Source of the DNA: Acytostelium subglobosum LB1 | Taxonomy: Eukaryota; Evosea; Eumycetozoa; Acytosteliales; Acytosteliaceae | Direction of reading: 5' to 3' | Length of the DNA stretch: 64,000 bases | NCBI RefSeq assembly: GCF_000787575.1 | Contig: NW_012236530.1 | Location: 1,556,734-1,620,733 of the forward strand | In this document: positions 35,835 through 46,983 of the stretch, piece by piece | Numbering within the stretch: the first letter of the stretch is position 1 | Layout: every line of letters starts with the position of its first letter | Translations under genes and position numbers: made by a program | Notes under the pieces: generated by a model | What the model was told of the DNA's origin: nothing | Databases searched by the model: none | What the model saw: only the letters and a program-made list of their open reading frames with translations

Positions 35835-37159
35835 ATGAACAGCATCAAGTCATCATTGAACCTGTCATCAAAGTTGTTGTTGATCAACACTTCCAGGAAC
35901 ATCACATGCTCAACAACACGTTGGTTGTCCACTGCCTCACAGGTCAATGTATGTTCATCAAACAGTCAACATCACAATCAACTGTTGATGTATAGGATGA
36001 AGAACTTACTTTACAAGTTGATACTCTCACACAAACATAACAGAAACAAACAGCACTATATCAATTGCACAAGGATCTTGGAGCAAAGATGGTCGAGTTC
36101 TGTGGATGGGACATGCCAGTGATGTACCCAACTGGTGTGTTGACAGAGCACTTCCAGTGCAGACAAAAGTCTGCTTTGTTTGATGTGTCACATATGGGTC
36201 AGCTTAGAATCCACGGACGCGATCGTGTAGAGTTCTTCGAGTCGATAGTGGTCGCTGACCTGCAGGCTTTGCCCGCGGGCCACTCCAAGCTCTCGGTGTT
36301 CACCAACGAGAAGGGTGGCATCATCGATGATACAATGATCACCAACGCCGGCGACAACCTCTACGTCGTTGTCAACGCTGGTTGCGCCGACAAGGACATT
36401 GCCCACATCAAGCAGCAGATGTCGCTGTTCAAGGCCAAGGGCAAGGACGTCAGCATGGAGCTGCTCGAGGACAAGGCACTCATCGCCGTGCAGGGCCCTG
36501 CCACTGAGGCCGTCGTCTCCAGACTCACCAAGCAGGATCTCTCCTCGATGGAGTTCATGACTCAGCGCACAGCCACCATCGATGGCATCAACGTCATCAT
36601 GACACGTTGTGGATACACTGGCGAGGACGGATTCGAGATCTCGGTGGACAACCGCGACGCCACACGTCTGGCCAAGATCCTGTTGGACAATGGCACCGAT
36701 GTGCTGTGCTCGGGTCTCGGTGCCCGTGACTCCCTTCGTCTGGAGGCCGGTCTCTGTCTGTACGGACACGACCTGAACGACGACATCACACCAATCGAGG
36801 CTACATTGGGCTGGTTGATCAGCAAGCGCAGAAAGGAGCAGGGTGGATTCCCAGGCGCCAGCGTCATCCAACAGCAGCTCAAGGATGGAGTCAAGCAGAA
36901 GCGTGTTGGCCTGATCCTCAGCGGCGCACCCGCTCGTGAGGGCGTCCAATTGGTGGACTCGTCCAACAATGTCATTGGCAGAGTGACCAGTGGCACCCTG
37001 TCGCCAGTGACCAAACAACCAATCTCCATGTGCTACATCAACACAGAGTTCAGCAAGGTTGACACCCCAGTGTTTGCCTCCATCCGTGGTCGTCAAGTTC
37101 CAGCCACCGTCTCCAAGATGCCATTCGTTCCAACCAACTACAAGAAGGTTACCAAATAA
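35835..37159 (+). CDS. gcvT: Glycine cleavage system T protein (aminomethyltransferase)
   Basis: Exons 35835..35948 and 36044..37159 (409 residues). The first exon is a mitochondrial leader rich in Ser, Asn, Arg and Leu (MNSIKSSLNLSSKLLLINTS ... TTRWLSTASQ). The mature part begins KQTALYQLHKDLGAKMVEFCGWDMPVMYP, the standard GcvT start, then DVSHMGQLRIHGRDRVEFFE, MITRCGYTGEDGFEIS-type sequence (MTRCGYTGEDGFEI), and the folate-binding GLGARDSLRLEAGLCLYG and SGTLSPVTKQPISM. It transfers the aminomethyl carbon from H-protein to tetrahydrofolate, releasing ammonia, in the mitochondrial matrix. Strong C-ending codon bias suggests high expression. Length is as expected. Confidence 0.96.
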
Positions 37160-37177
37160 ATAAGTACAAGCTATCAT

Positions 37178-37223
37178 GCCCTCGCCCTTACCCTAACCCT
37201 CACCCTAACCCTCGCCCTAACCC
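37178..37223 (-). repeat. Telomere-like repeat tract (C-rich on + strand)
   Basis: About 46 bases of CCCTAA, CCCTCA and CCCTCG units in the convergent gap between gcvT and the BP74-like gene. It is the reverse-orientation counterpart of the tract at 32065-32114, with at least six GGG runs on the - strand. Confidence 0.8.
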
Positions 37224-37309
37224 AAGATAATGTCAATTACTTGATAAATATTTATTGATTGTCAATAGACTTGGTCTATGATTGAATGAATGAATAATTA
37301 TATCCATAT

Positions 37310-37702
37310 TTAGAGCTCGCGAACCAAGTGGGATGACCATGGACACCATCTGTTTCCTGGGAGGAGATGTCCACCAACCTCGCTGAGGTGGTTCTCAACG
37401 TAGTCGATTGATGCGTCACAGACTTCCATAGCCATGTCAAAGAAGGTGATGGTGGCTGGGTCGAGGTAGTAGGACCACTCCCAGTTGTACCAGACATCAC
37501 CACGCTTGATAATTCCCATGACTCCACGTGCTTCCTGGGTTCTGTTGGCAATAAGGTCACGAGCATGTTGGATCAAAGTAGGGTTGGACAACTTAATGGT
37601 GAACTCGTTGGTGTAATCGGAGAAGACAAAGTAGGCGTTTCTAGCGTAGGCCATGGTCACGGTGACCAGCAACAAGGCGGCAATTATTTGGAATGATTTC
37701 AT
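37310..37702 (-). CDS. Small secreted BP74-like protein
   Basis: Single exon, 130 residues. A clear signal peptide (MKSFQIIAALLLVTVTMAYA) precedes a compact domain: AYFVFSDYTNEFTIKLSNPT, LIQHARDLIANRTQEARGVM, YNWEWSYYLDPATITFFDMA, MEVCDASIDYVENHLSEVGG and PGNRWCPWSSHLVREL. These blocks match my memory of the BP74 N-terminal-type domain found in dictyostelids and some bacteria, where the function is not well defined. The Trp/Pro-rich C-terminal GNRWCPWSS is the most distinctive part. Likely secreted. Two Cys could pair. C-ending codons suggest strong expression. Confidence 0.65.
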   Translation of the reverse strand: MKSFQIIAALLLVTVTMAYARNAYFVFSDYTNEFTIKLSNPTLIQHARDLIANRTQEARGVMGIIKRGDVWYNWEWSYYLDPATITFFDMAMEVCDASIDYVENHLSEVGGHLLPGNRWCPWSSHLVREL

Positions 37703-39401
37703 TATTGGTTATTATTATTTAATTGATTGTTTGATTGATTGTATGAATGATATTTGAGTAAACACATGTCTCGCTATTTATATATCTAGAGGTGTCAATA
37801 TATTTGACATGTCCTGTCAAGTTATGTTTGCAGGGTCTCATCAAAAAAGTGATCACTTTTTTTTGACAGGAGGTGACATCCAATCAAAATCAGATAGGGT
37901 AAAGTCATAATCACATTAAAAAGACACTGATTGTAACCAAGTATGGACGATGGTCCGACCTAATACACCGTAGGGATAGGAGGTTTGACACCCCGATACC
38001 AGGATTTAACTTATCTCATTTGACCCAGGGTATATATATTTTTAATATAAATATTAATATGTAATTGAAATCTTTATAAACAAATAATATAATAATAAGT
38101 AAATTATTCAAAAGATTTAGAAGATAATTGTTAGTTTTTTAGTTAGCCCTGGGGAACAATAAAAGTATTAATAATTTGTGGATAAGAAAGATAAACAAAG
38201 AGTTCTTGATATAGATATTACCAATGATCGGATAGTTTTGAACATCATCATAATGGTGAGTCCTATCCCAATCAAAATTACAAACAATTGTGGGCTGTGT
38301 TGTGGATGTTGAGGTTGATCTTCATGTTCATCGACAACACACACACCCATTTATTTCCAATTTAGTAGTTTCTTCATCGGTTGCCCATTGGCAAAGGGTC
38401 ACTATTCATCACCATTATGGTGAGCATTCAATAAAATGACAACCAATCAATGTGTTTAGTTTCATATCTATCTATCTTAATACCTATTTATTATCATTAC
38501 TCTACTAGTTCAGAACGAAGTGAACATACACCTCTCCTCCCCAATATTACATCAACTAGACTCAAACACATTGTGTGTCTACATTAAATATAAGGTTCTA
38601 AATGGGCTACGCCGATGGCTCATAATATCATCCTTTGAAGGTCTACGATCATTTGCACATCGAATCAAATAACAAGATATATAACACACATATTTTCTCC
38701 ACTCCCTATTTAATAAGGTCACTTTGTCGGCCTCAACCTCAATCGATATTGCCATTAATCGTCATCTAAGCATCACATTGACTATCTATCACCCATCCCA
38801 TTCTTCTTGAATCAATCAATCAATCAAACATTCAGCAGCCAGGACCATTTGCACCTTTGAGCCAACAAACATTGAAACTAGATCAGCGTCAAGTTGACGT
38901 GAACAACGCGCTACCTTGTCTCTCTCTTCTATCCCACCTTGTCACGTTCAGAAGTGTCTCGTGGTAGAGAAAGAGGCCCAAACACTCACACTCACCCCAC
39001 ACCTCGCGTTCCAGGACAAAAGTTGACGAGGAGGGGTGCGATCGCACACCGAATCAACCAACCCTATTCCAAAAAAAAAGGAAGTGAGGAGTGGCTGTGT
39101 GTTGTTGTTGCTGTTGTTGCTGAAGGTTGTTCTTGTTTGTGAACACACCAAACATAGTCATACGCATCATACCTCTATCTATCTCTATCTATCTATTTAT
39201 TATAACTATTATTATTATTATTATTATTACTATTATTATTACTTGACGACATCAAACATTAGAGAACAGACAAATCAAGAGAGTGAGAAGTTATCATTAC
39301 AATACAATCATCATCATAATCACAGCCGATCGATATACATACTCGGCAAATACTTTATTTTATAATAACACATATAATACATACATAATATAACTTATAA
39401 C
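37703..39401. other. Long divergent intergenic region, BP74-like / pirin
   Basis: About 1.7 kb. Near the BP74-like promoter a perfect 20-base palindrome AAAAAAGTGATCACTTTTTT (37843-37862) is framed by CCTGTCAA (37813-37820) and TTGACAGG (37863-37870). From 38030 to 38200 it is very AT-rich. TTATTATTA runs lie at 39195-39240 before pirin. Small open frames (38168-38350, 38939-39142) show no protein-like features and are not called. Confidence 0.5.
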
Positions 39402-40516
39402 ATGTCAACATCACGTTGTGTAAACAAAACGATCATTGGTAGACCAGTTAGTGATGGAGGTAAGTCATCACACATAGTAGTACAGCATGAAGTGGCGGAC
39501 GAATACAGTGACACTGACACACGATCATCAACATCAAACAGCTGGTGTTAGATTGAGAAGAATGATAGGAAATCCATTATCACAACTGGATCCCTTTATA
39601 TTCCTGGACGAGTTCAAGAGCGAGAATGTTAGAGACTATGGTGCTGGTTTTCCAGATCATCCTCATGTATGTCTCGACACAACATTGTCATCATAGTTCA
39701 ATCAATCAATCACGAGTCTAATATACAGTTGTTCACAGAGAGGATTCGAAGCAATAACATATATGTTGGCAGGAATAATGGAACATAAAGATCATAAGGG
39801 ACATCATAATGTGCTCAGTGAAGGATGTGCTCAGATAATGACAGCCGGTCGTGGAATTGTACACTCAGAGATGTTAAAGGGCGATAGTAATGGACTCATA
39901 TGGGGCTTCCACCTGTGGATCAATCTGCCCCGAAAGAACAAGATGATGGAGCCACGCTATAACTTTGTCCCAGCGGACAAGGTGCCCGTCGTCGTCGATC
40001 AATTCAGAGGCAGCAGGTCAAAGATCATTTGTGGCGAGTATCTGGGTCAGCGCGGACCAATCTTTGACGTCGTCGTCAATCCCATAATAATGGACGTCGT
40101 GATGCCACCGGGCACATCATTCTCTATCGATCTGCCGAGCAATCACGCCGCATACATCTATGTCTACAGGGGCTCTGGTGAGTTTGGCCCAATCACCAAC
40201 CCAACATCACTCAAAGAGCCACACATGGGTATCTTTGAGTGCTTGGCCAACTCCAACATTGTAGGATCATTCAGTGAAGGAATAACAACATCATGCATCG
40301 AAGCGACATCATCCGAAGGCTGTGGCTTCTTCTTCCTAAGTGGACCTCAAATCAAAGAACCAATCGCTAGGCATGGTCCATATGTATGTTACTATTCATT
40401 CCTTCAAGTTGAGTAATCAAATACTAATACTAATAATACAAAAACAGGTAATGAATACACAAGCAGAGATAAGCCAGGCATTCTATGATTATGATACTGG
40501 ACGATTCGGTCACTAA
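39402..40516 (+). CDS. Pirin family cupin protein
   Basis: Exons 39402..39459, 39542..39666, 39739..40383 and 40448..40516 (298 residues). Spliced, it reads GAGVRLRRMIGNPLSQLDPF, IFLDEFKSENVRDYGAGFPD, HPHRGFEAITYMLAGIMEHK, DHKGHHNVLSEGCAQIMTAG and RGIVHSEM. The two metal-binding His of the HPHRGFE motif and those of the HKDHKGHH and GIVHSEM blocks are present, so the N-terminal cupin should bind iron. The second cupin carries FEYDVVVNP-like (IFDVVVNPIIMDVVMPPGTS). Pirins act as nuclear cofactors in animals and as quercetinases in bacteria; the role here is unknown. The second intron acceptor was set at TTCACAG to give PHRGFE. Length is typical (~290). Confidence 0.93.
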
Positions 40517-40866
40517 CATTTGGGAAGTGGATATATTTATATATATAATAATGATAGATGTATATTTATAACTCGATCAAACACATATACTACGACATTC
40601 CATCAGTCAATCAATCAACCAAACCAATCACACACATTCACATTATAAGCATCCAGACTTAGTACACCAAACAACCAACCAGCCAGCCAACGAACCAACG
40701 AACCGCTTAACATTTAATGAAACATGATGGAAGTGATAGTATTATTCAAAGTCAGTCAACAACTTGTCAATTGAGGGAATGATCATACTGATCGCGTGAT
40801 CGATCAAAGATTTGATTTGTTTTTGTCAGAGTTGTTCATAAAAAGGGCGCAACAAACAACGACAAC
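40517..40866. other. Intergenic region before the ankyrin-repeat gene
   Basis: Contains CAAC/CCAA and AACC-type short repeats (40610-40710) and the palindromic ATGATCATACTGATCGCGTGATCGATCA stretch split around 40780-40808. No coding sequence supported. Confidence 0.4.
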
Positions 40867-43088
40867 ATGGAGATAACAACAACTAATACAAATACAAATA
40901 CAAATACAACAACTGGAGGAGGATTGTTATTCCATCGTTTATTGAATAATATTGTAGTTAGAAAGAATATATTTGGACATGTAGCAATCATTCATAAGCA
41001 ATTGATTAGACTGAATAACTATGATAAGGTTAGAATACACACTTGGCAAAAGGTACATAACTCTTTCAAACTGTTGACATACTTTGGTTACATCAATGAC
41101 TTGAAGCGTCGTATTAATGATGAGCCTCAAGACATCGATTTGATCAACCTTCATAAGGACTTTATTCCAGATGGTATGTACCATTGGCGATCAAATATGT
41201 TGACATGCTCCTAACTAACGATCAATCAGTGACCAAATATCCAGTCAATGACAAATGTCACTTTACCAATATTGACCATCGATTGGTTGGTCTGGCGGAT
41301 ATTGCTTGTAGACAGGGACATATGTCAATTGTTGAAATGCTCGACCAACATCAAGATAATGAACGAGGCTTGTTCAATGCCAACAACATGTTCTGGGCGA
41401 TCAAGTATGGACATTATCAAATTGCCAAATTCCTCTTCCACAAAAGAGTGGACAAGGATGGATTCACAGTGGCCGCAATCCAAGAGGCCGCCAAATGTCC
41501 AGACTACGAATTGTTAGAGCTACTTGTTAGTCGGTGGGCACCAAACCAGCGTAATCCTGCTATCGATTCAGCGGCAGCGTATGGTCGACTCAACAATGTC
41601 GTCCTGCTCCATACTAAGGGCTATTGCTGCACAAGGGAGGCGATGCACTCGGCGGCCATCAAAGGATACTATGACATCGTTGTCTATCTTCAGAACAATA
41701 GATTGGAGGGTTGCCAGAAAGACACTATGCAACAAACTATCTCAAATGGACATATTGATGTGGCGCTCTTCTTGGCCAAGAGTCGTCCAGTGACTTGTGG
41801 CATCACCGATTACACTGACCTGCTGGCTCGTCACGCTCCACTGCCTGTTCTTCAGCGATTGATTAAGGAGGGTGTAATCACAAACTTGACGCAGGAAGCC
41901 ATGCTGGCGCAGGACATTGGTACACTGGAGTACGTTCACAACACCTTTTCACTTCGGTACAATCAAGGCTGTATGGATATCGCCGCCAAGCATGGTAATC
42001 TAGAACTCATCCAATTCCTTTCACAACAAAAGGTTGAGCCCAGCGACAAATGTTTGGAGGAGGCGGCGCGGGCTGGACACCTTGAAGTTGTCCAGTATCT
42101 CCACGACACATTCCCCATGCTCAGAACATCATGCGCTGCCATGAACGATGCGGCAGGCAATGGCCATCTCTCAGTCGTCCAATTCCTTCATGAGCGACGC
42201 ACTGAAGGCTGTACAACACTGGCAATGAGCAAGGCAATTATGAATGGACATCGCCAAGTGGTTGATTTCCTTATCCTGAATCGATCAGAAGGGTACCATA
42301 TCTACGATCTGGTTGAACGCGATGGAAAACCTAACAGCATGAAATGGCTTTGTCGCAGTGATTCATTGGAGTACCTCCAACTCCTTAATGATCGGTTCAA
42401 AGAATCCTTCATATCCTTGTCACTCCACTATATCATAGAATCCGGTCGCCACGATATCATTCGCTATCTTCATAACGATAACCACCCACTTGTCACAAAA
42501 GCAACGACAATCCACAAATCCTCCAAACATCACATTGCTGGCTATCAGATCAACGAGCCACTTCTAGAGTATCTCAGGTCTGGCACAGGTGCAGAACGTT
42601 TGGAATCATCTTATAACAATCGCCAGGATATTCGCCAATACCTATATGATCAAGTGGTCAATCCTGTTGGGCTGGAGGCTGCTGAACTTGTAGAGGTACA
42701 CAGAGCTGTAATGCTACTCAAAAGTATGGATCCAAGGGGATACAACAAGTTGCTTTCTGATAACACGATGAGTAATGATGGACCGCGTGGGACGTCTCTG
42801 GAAGTTCTCAAATATCTACATCCATTCATTGGCCATCCATACCTCTATCACGTCCAGTTGTTTGCCAAACATGGTGATCTGGCCAGTTTGATGTTCCTTC
42901 ATTGCAACACACATTCGAAGGAGATCTTAAAGAGCCAAGTCTTGAAAACGGCCTGCAAGCAAGGACATCTCAACATTGTCAAGTTTCTCACGTCTTGGGA
43001 TAACAGGTTAAGAATGTATATATCGGAAGCCCTCCAACATGCTCATAATCACCCGATAATCAAAGATTATCTCAACTCGCAATTATAA
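40867..43088 (+). CDS. Ankyrin-repeat protein of a dictyostelid family
   Basis: Exons 40867..41173 and 41230..43088 (721 residues). The 56-base intron has a GTATGT donor, a CTAACTAAC branch-like site and an AATCAG acceptor, and removes what otherwise looks like a frameshift. The N-terminus has an NT repeat, then FHRLLNNIVVRKNIFGHVAI, typical of this family. From about residue 110 come many degenerate ankyrin repeats: GLADIACRQGHMSIVEML, YGHYQIAKFLF, SAAIKGYYDIVVYLQ, AAKHGNLELIQFLSQQ, AARAGHLEVVQYLHD, AAGNGHLSVVQFLHE, ACKQGHLNIVKFL. No enzymatic domain is seen. Such proteins are numerous in dictyostelids with no known role; some start with an F-box-like element, which the N-terminus may be. 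Confidence 0.85.
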
Positions 43089-43166
43089 GAAATGGTAATA
43101 ATATTATTGACGTAGTTAATGTCAACTGTTCGAAGCAAGAGGTAGTCATTCATCCTGGACCATACA

Positions 43167-44813
43167 CTACTCTTTGTATGGTTGACAGTTATCACCACAT
43201 GGAGGGAAGGGAAGAACATTGGGGACGATGGCCACCTCACTGGTGTACTTCATGATGTACTCCTGCTGCAAGGGATCTTCGAGGTATGAGGCCTCGAGGA
43301 AGAATCCACGCCATCCATGTGATGGTGGTCCCATAGTGTAGGTGTAGACGTTGTTGATGTTGGGCACCTCCTGCTCAAGCCAGAAGATGGGCTGGACACA
43401 TGTGGGTGGGCCTGGAATGCAGGTGAGTAGACGGAAGTCACGACGAGTCTTGGACTCGGTGGAGGCGTGCCATGCCTTGACCTTGTAGGGCACTGGTGTG
43501 CCTGGTGTGACGGTCATGGTGATGGTGGCAGTGCCATTGGCGTTGTAGACGATGGCATAGTTGAACTCGGGACGGGGCTCGTTCTTGATGAACATCCTCA
43601 TCATTGTCACAACTCCCATCACAATGTCGTCTTGATGGCCTAGCAAGGAGTGCTCGGCATTGGGAACGAGACGAAGATGCTTTTCACCCAGCAACTTGGA
43701 GAAGAAGAAGGATGGCGAGTCTGGAAGGAAGAACTCGTCGCCAGTTGAGCAGATCACATACTTGGGCATGGTCAAACGATCAATGTAGGTCATTGGGTCG
43801 ACAATATCGGCCAAGTCCTGCATCTGTGGCGAGTTGAGGTATGCCATGATATCTTCGTTCAAGTAGTCCTCAAGGGCGAAGCTCCAGTTTCCATATGCCT
43901 GCCACTGATGGCCCATGTTGGCCGTAAGATTGAGGATTGGCATCACGATTGGCACAGCAACAGCCACTCTAGTGTCGACGGCGGCAGTGGTCCATGTGGT
44001 CCAGCCTCTCTTTGATGCACCGGCAACGACAAAGTTGTCGACGACGTATGGGATGGTCTTTCCAAACTCCTGGACTGCGTCCATGGCCTTGACGACGGCC
44101 TTGGTCATTGGAAGTCTTGCCAACCAGATTGGATCGTTGGTGTAGTTTATGAAATGTCTCCAAGTGTATGCAATCAAGTTGTCCTCACTCCTCTCGTGAC
44201 CATCATTGTTAAACATGATTGGTTGGTTTGGAATTTGAGTGAGACCGACTGTGATCGTATCAGATGTCTCACAAGCAAGTCGGACTATTAAAAAATGATT
44301 GATTAATATTTGTAATGATATTGATTAAATTAATGACTTACCAAGACTATCAACAGAGTTTGGTGGAGACCAGTTATTGTTGCTACCTCCATCAATGTAA
44401 AGGAATGCTGTTTGAGACTTAATGGTGTTTGGTAGACAGCTGATTGATTGGGATGTGTGAGTGATTGGATAGGACAGGGATAATATGGGATGATTAATGA
44501 CTTACATTGTCAACCAATGTTTCCAAACAGGTCTGTTTGATTCATTCAATGTCATCCATGTTTGTGATGCTGAATTGATTGGTTGATTGATAGTTAATTG
44601 ATTTGTTAAACAATAATAATATTTGAATGCTCCACTTTACTTACTCAATTCCAAAACATGAGCAGTGTAGAGATCAGTACTGAATGTATTGTTGAGTGTC
44701 CATTTGTAGGTGGGATCTGGTGCATTGACATAGTCATCCAAGGGTGTTGAGTTGCTAACATGGTGTCCAATGATGCACACAAGCACAATGATTGACAAAG
44801 ATAGTCTTAACAT
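43167..44813 (-). CDS. aprA: AprA-like secreted protein (PhoPQ-activated pathogenicity-related domain)
   Basis: Four exons in gene order: 44645..44813, 44506..44569, 44342..44439, 43167..44284 (482 residues). A signal peptide (MLRLSLSIIVLVCIIGHHVS) leads into TPLDDYVNAPDPTYKW, the start of the PhoPQ-related domain. It has an alpha/beta-hydrolase-like layout: TAFLYIDGGSNNNW, the nucleophile-elbow-like FVVAGASKRGWTTW, PMTYIDRLTMPKYVICSTGD and NAEHSLLGHQ with a possible catalytic His. In D. discoideum the family member AprA is a secreted chalone that slows proliferation and repels cells. Whether this gene is the orthologue or a paralogue is not proven. Several N-x-S/T sites and a Cys-Gly-Asp-Asn-Cys tail fit secretion. 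C-ending codons suggest high expression. Confidence 0.88.
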
Positions 44814-45730
44814 TGTTATAATAATTATATGTTATCTCTTTGAAGTGATGTTAAGAAGAACAATGGTATGAATGTAACATCACAACAATTGTAGGATTGG
44901 TGGATATTGATGTCTGATCATCGCAAGAGTAGTAGAACAGAATCGAGATATCTGTTCAATTCCAGCTTGTTTGGAATTGCTCAACACCACATGCGTAACA
45001 CAATCCACTCCATGCTGGTTAGGTTGGAAAAATAATATCTTTCTTTTGATGTTGGGAACAGTCTTTGGACCATTACAACAAAGATAGCTAGTGTAGCGTA
45101 GTAGTAGTAGTAGTCTGATCATATCAAGATTATATATCTGATAAAGATCACTCTCTCTTCTTTGTTGTCCAAGATATGTTATGTACGTCGTACAAGAGAG
45201 AGAAAAGTCAAACGACCAATGACTTCCAGTATTTATGGTGTTGTGAAGTCACTGAATGATGTACTTACGTACGACCTTTGCGACTTTGTCTTTTGTCAAA
45301 CATGTCTGATGAAAGTAGGTTGTCTCCTTGACCTTCTTCCTGACAATATAAGTTATGAATGGTACTCGAGTGGCAGGCTTGTGTATTTTAGTTACCATTT
45401 CATTGACACATGCAAAAGCTTAGGACATTCGATACTACTTGATCATTTCGATCATCCCCTCTTAGAAGAACAACTCATTTGAAGAGTTTGAATGTCCAAT
45501 GTATCAAGTACTACTTTGTAACTGTTATTATGTTGAGTGAACGAAGTCTCATTATTGTCTTTCCTTTTGAAAGTCAAAACGTTACTCGTGTATTTTCACA
45601 AAGATCAAAAACAGGAAGTTTGATCACACACAAACAAAGTCTGCGCTCCCCAATCGCATTATCTGTTTGTTTCCAACCAACCTACCTACTTATAACAACT
45701 ACAATACAGTAAAGCACAGGACAGGACAGG
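44814..45730. other. Divergent intergenic region, AprA-like / mitochondrial protein
   Basis: About 900 bases. An open frame at 45162-45482 (106 codons) has no recognisable domain and no codon bias like its neighbours, so I leave it out. A TAG trinucleotide run is at 45098-45112. Confidence 0.45.
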
Positions 45731-46619
45731 ATGATGAACAGGTTCATAAATAGTGCTGCTGCAATAAATAGACATACACGTATTGCACAAAGTCTGGTTG
45801 GTCTGTCAACACCGACATTGCGATCAAACATTGTCACTGGTCCATTGTCATCAGTATCTCTGCTCACCTCTGCTTCAGCACCATCATGTGCATCAAACCA
45901 GACACGTTCAATCTGGGTCATTGGAAAGGATGCTATACCAAAGGATTACGTCGATCCTAACGCACCAACGTAATGTCTCGTCCTCACTCATCAACATCAT
46001 CAAGGGCCACACGACGGACACAACACTAACAAACTATCGATCATTCATTCAATCAATCAATCAATACAGTACCTATAAACTAAAGACTATATATACATTC
46101 AATAGAGTTGCCAAGGGACGTCCAGGTGCAAAGGCAACTAGATATCATGGCTTTGTACCATGCACAATCACAGGAGGCGGTCTGCCTCTGCGCAATGTCG
46201 CCGTAGAGTGGGGCAGAATCTTTGGTCTGACAAAGACAGGTCACTTCTACACCAACAGGAAATACGTTCTGGTATGTACACTCTATAACAGAATCAACAG
46301 CAACAGCAACAGCAACAGAATCTAATATTTATGCATTCATACTTAAACATAGAATATCGAGGATAAGGAGAAGATCGTTGTGAAGCTGTCCAATGTTGAG
46401 ATGCATGCAGTGACTGAACGTGCGATGTTTATCAAGTTTACAAGAACCGAAGATAATCCAGAGACTGTGAAGGAGTTGACATTGCCACATCTGGTGGTGG
46501 AGAAGAAGAGAGACGAAGAGCGACAGGCTAAACTATTGAAGAAGCAGCAGTACAGGGAATTGATGAACATCGATCTCACATTCAAGCCTGCAGTTCGCAA
46601 ATCAGATATGACTGCTTAA
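45731..46619 (+). CDS. Predicted mitochondrial protein of unknown function
   Basis: Exons 45731..45969, 46106..46271 and 46353..46619 (223 residues). The N-terminus (MMNRFINSAAAINRHTRIAQ and on) is rich in Arg, Ser, Asn and Ala with no acidic residue for about 60 residues, so it is a strong mitochondrial-leader candidate. The body holds SIWVIGKDAIPKDYVDPNAP, GRPGAKATRYHGFVPCTITG, GGLPLRNVAVEWGRIFGLTK and a basic, coiled C-terminus (VVEKKRDEERQAKLLKKQQY). I do not recognise the family. Small size, basic charge and a leader would fit a mitochondrial ribosomal or ribosome-associated protein, but that is only a guess. The first intron, at 136 bases, is the longest found here. Confidence 0.7.
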
Positions 46620-46983
46620 AGTCATGTCCTTCTTTGTCATTGGCGAATAAAACAACAACATAAATATAACATCTGCATCTTGTCAATGACAAGATATCTC
46701 TTGAGAGACACGTGACATTGTCATCGTCGTTGTTAACTTCTTGGAAACCAACAGATAATCAATCCCAATAAGGTGGCGCGCATTCGAATTTGAATTGTGT
46801 GGGTGTGTCGGTTTCAAACAGTTCGCATTCCTACGCGACCTCCTCGCACAGAGTGAGAGCAGTCAAATGACTAAATGACACCATCCAATCAACTAAATAC
46901 ATACTTAGCATTACATACTATACATATACAAATACAAACACAAATACATAAGATTGATTGATAGTGATAACAACAACAACAAG
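46620..46983. other. Promoter region of cdc6
   Basis: Includes GGTGGCGCGCATTCGAATTT near 46770, a palindromic GCGCGC core that resembles an E2F-type site (TTTGGCGC class) in an S-phase gene promoter. The match is partial. Otherwise AT-rich leader. Confidence 0.35.

Noticed and set aside
38168-38350. Small minus-strand frame near 38.2 kb
   Set aside because: Sixty codons in AT-rich DNA with no conserved feature or promoter logic.
41170-41230. Apparent frameshift in the ankyrin-repeat gene
   Set aside because: A 56-base intron with GTATGT donor, CTAACTAAC and TCAG acceptor explains it and keeps frame.
45162-45482. 106-codon open frame between the AprA-like and mitochondrial genes
   Set aside because: No domain, no codon bias like its neighbours, and no leader or splice context; length is possible by chance in this composition.
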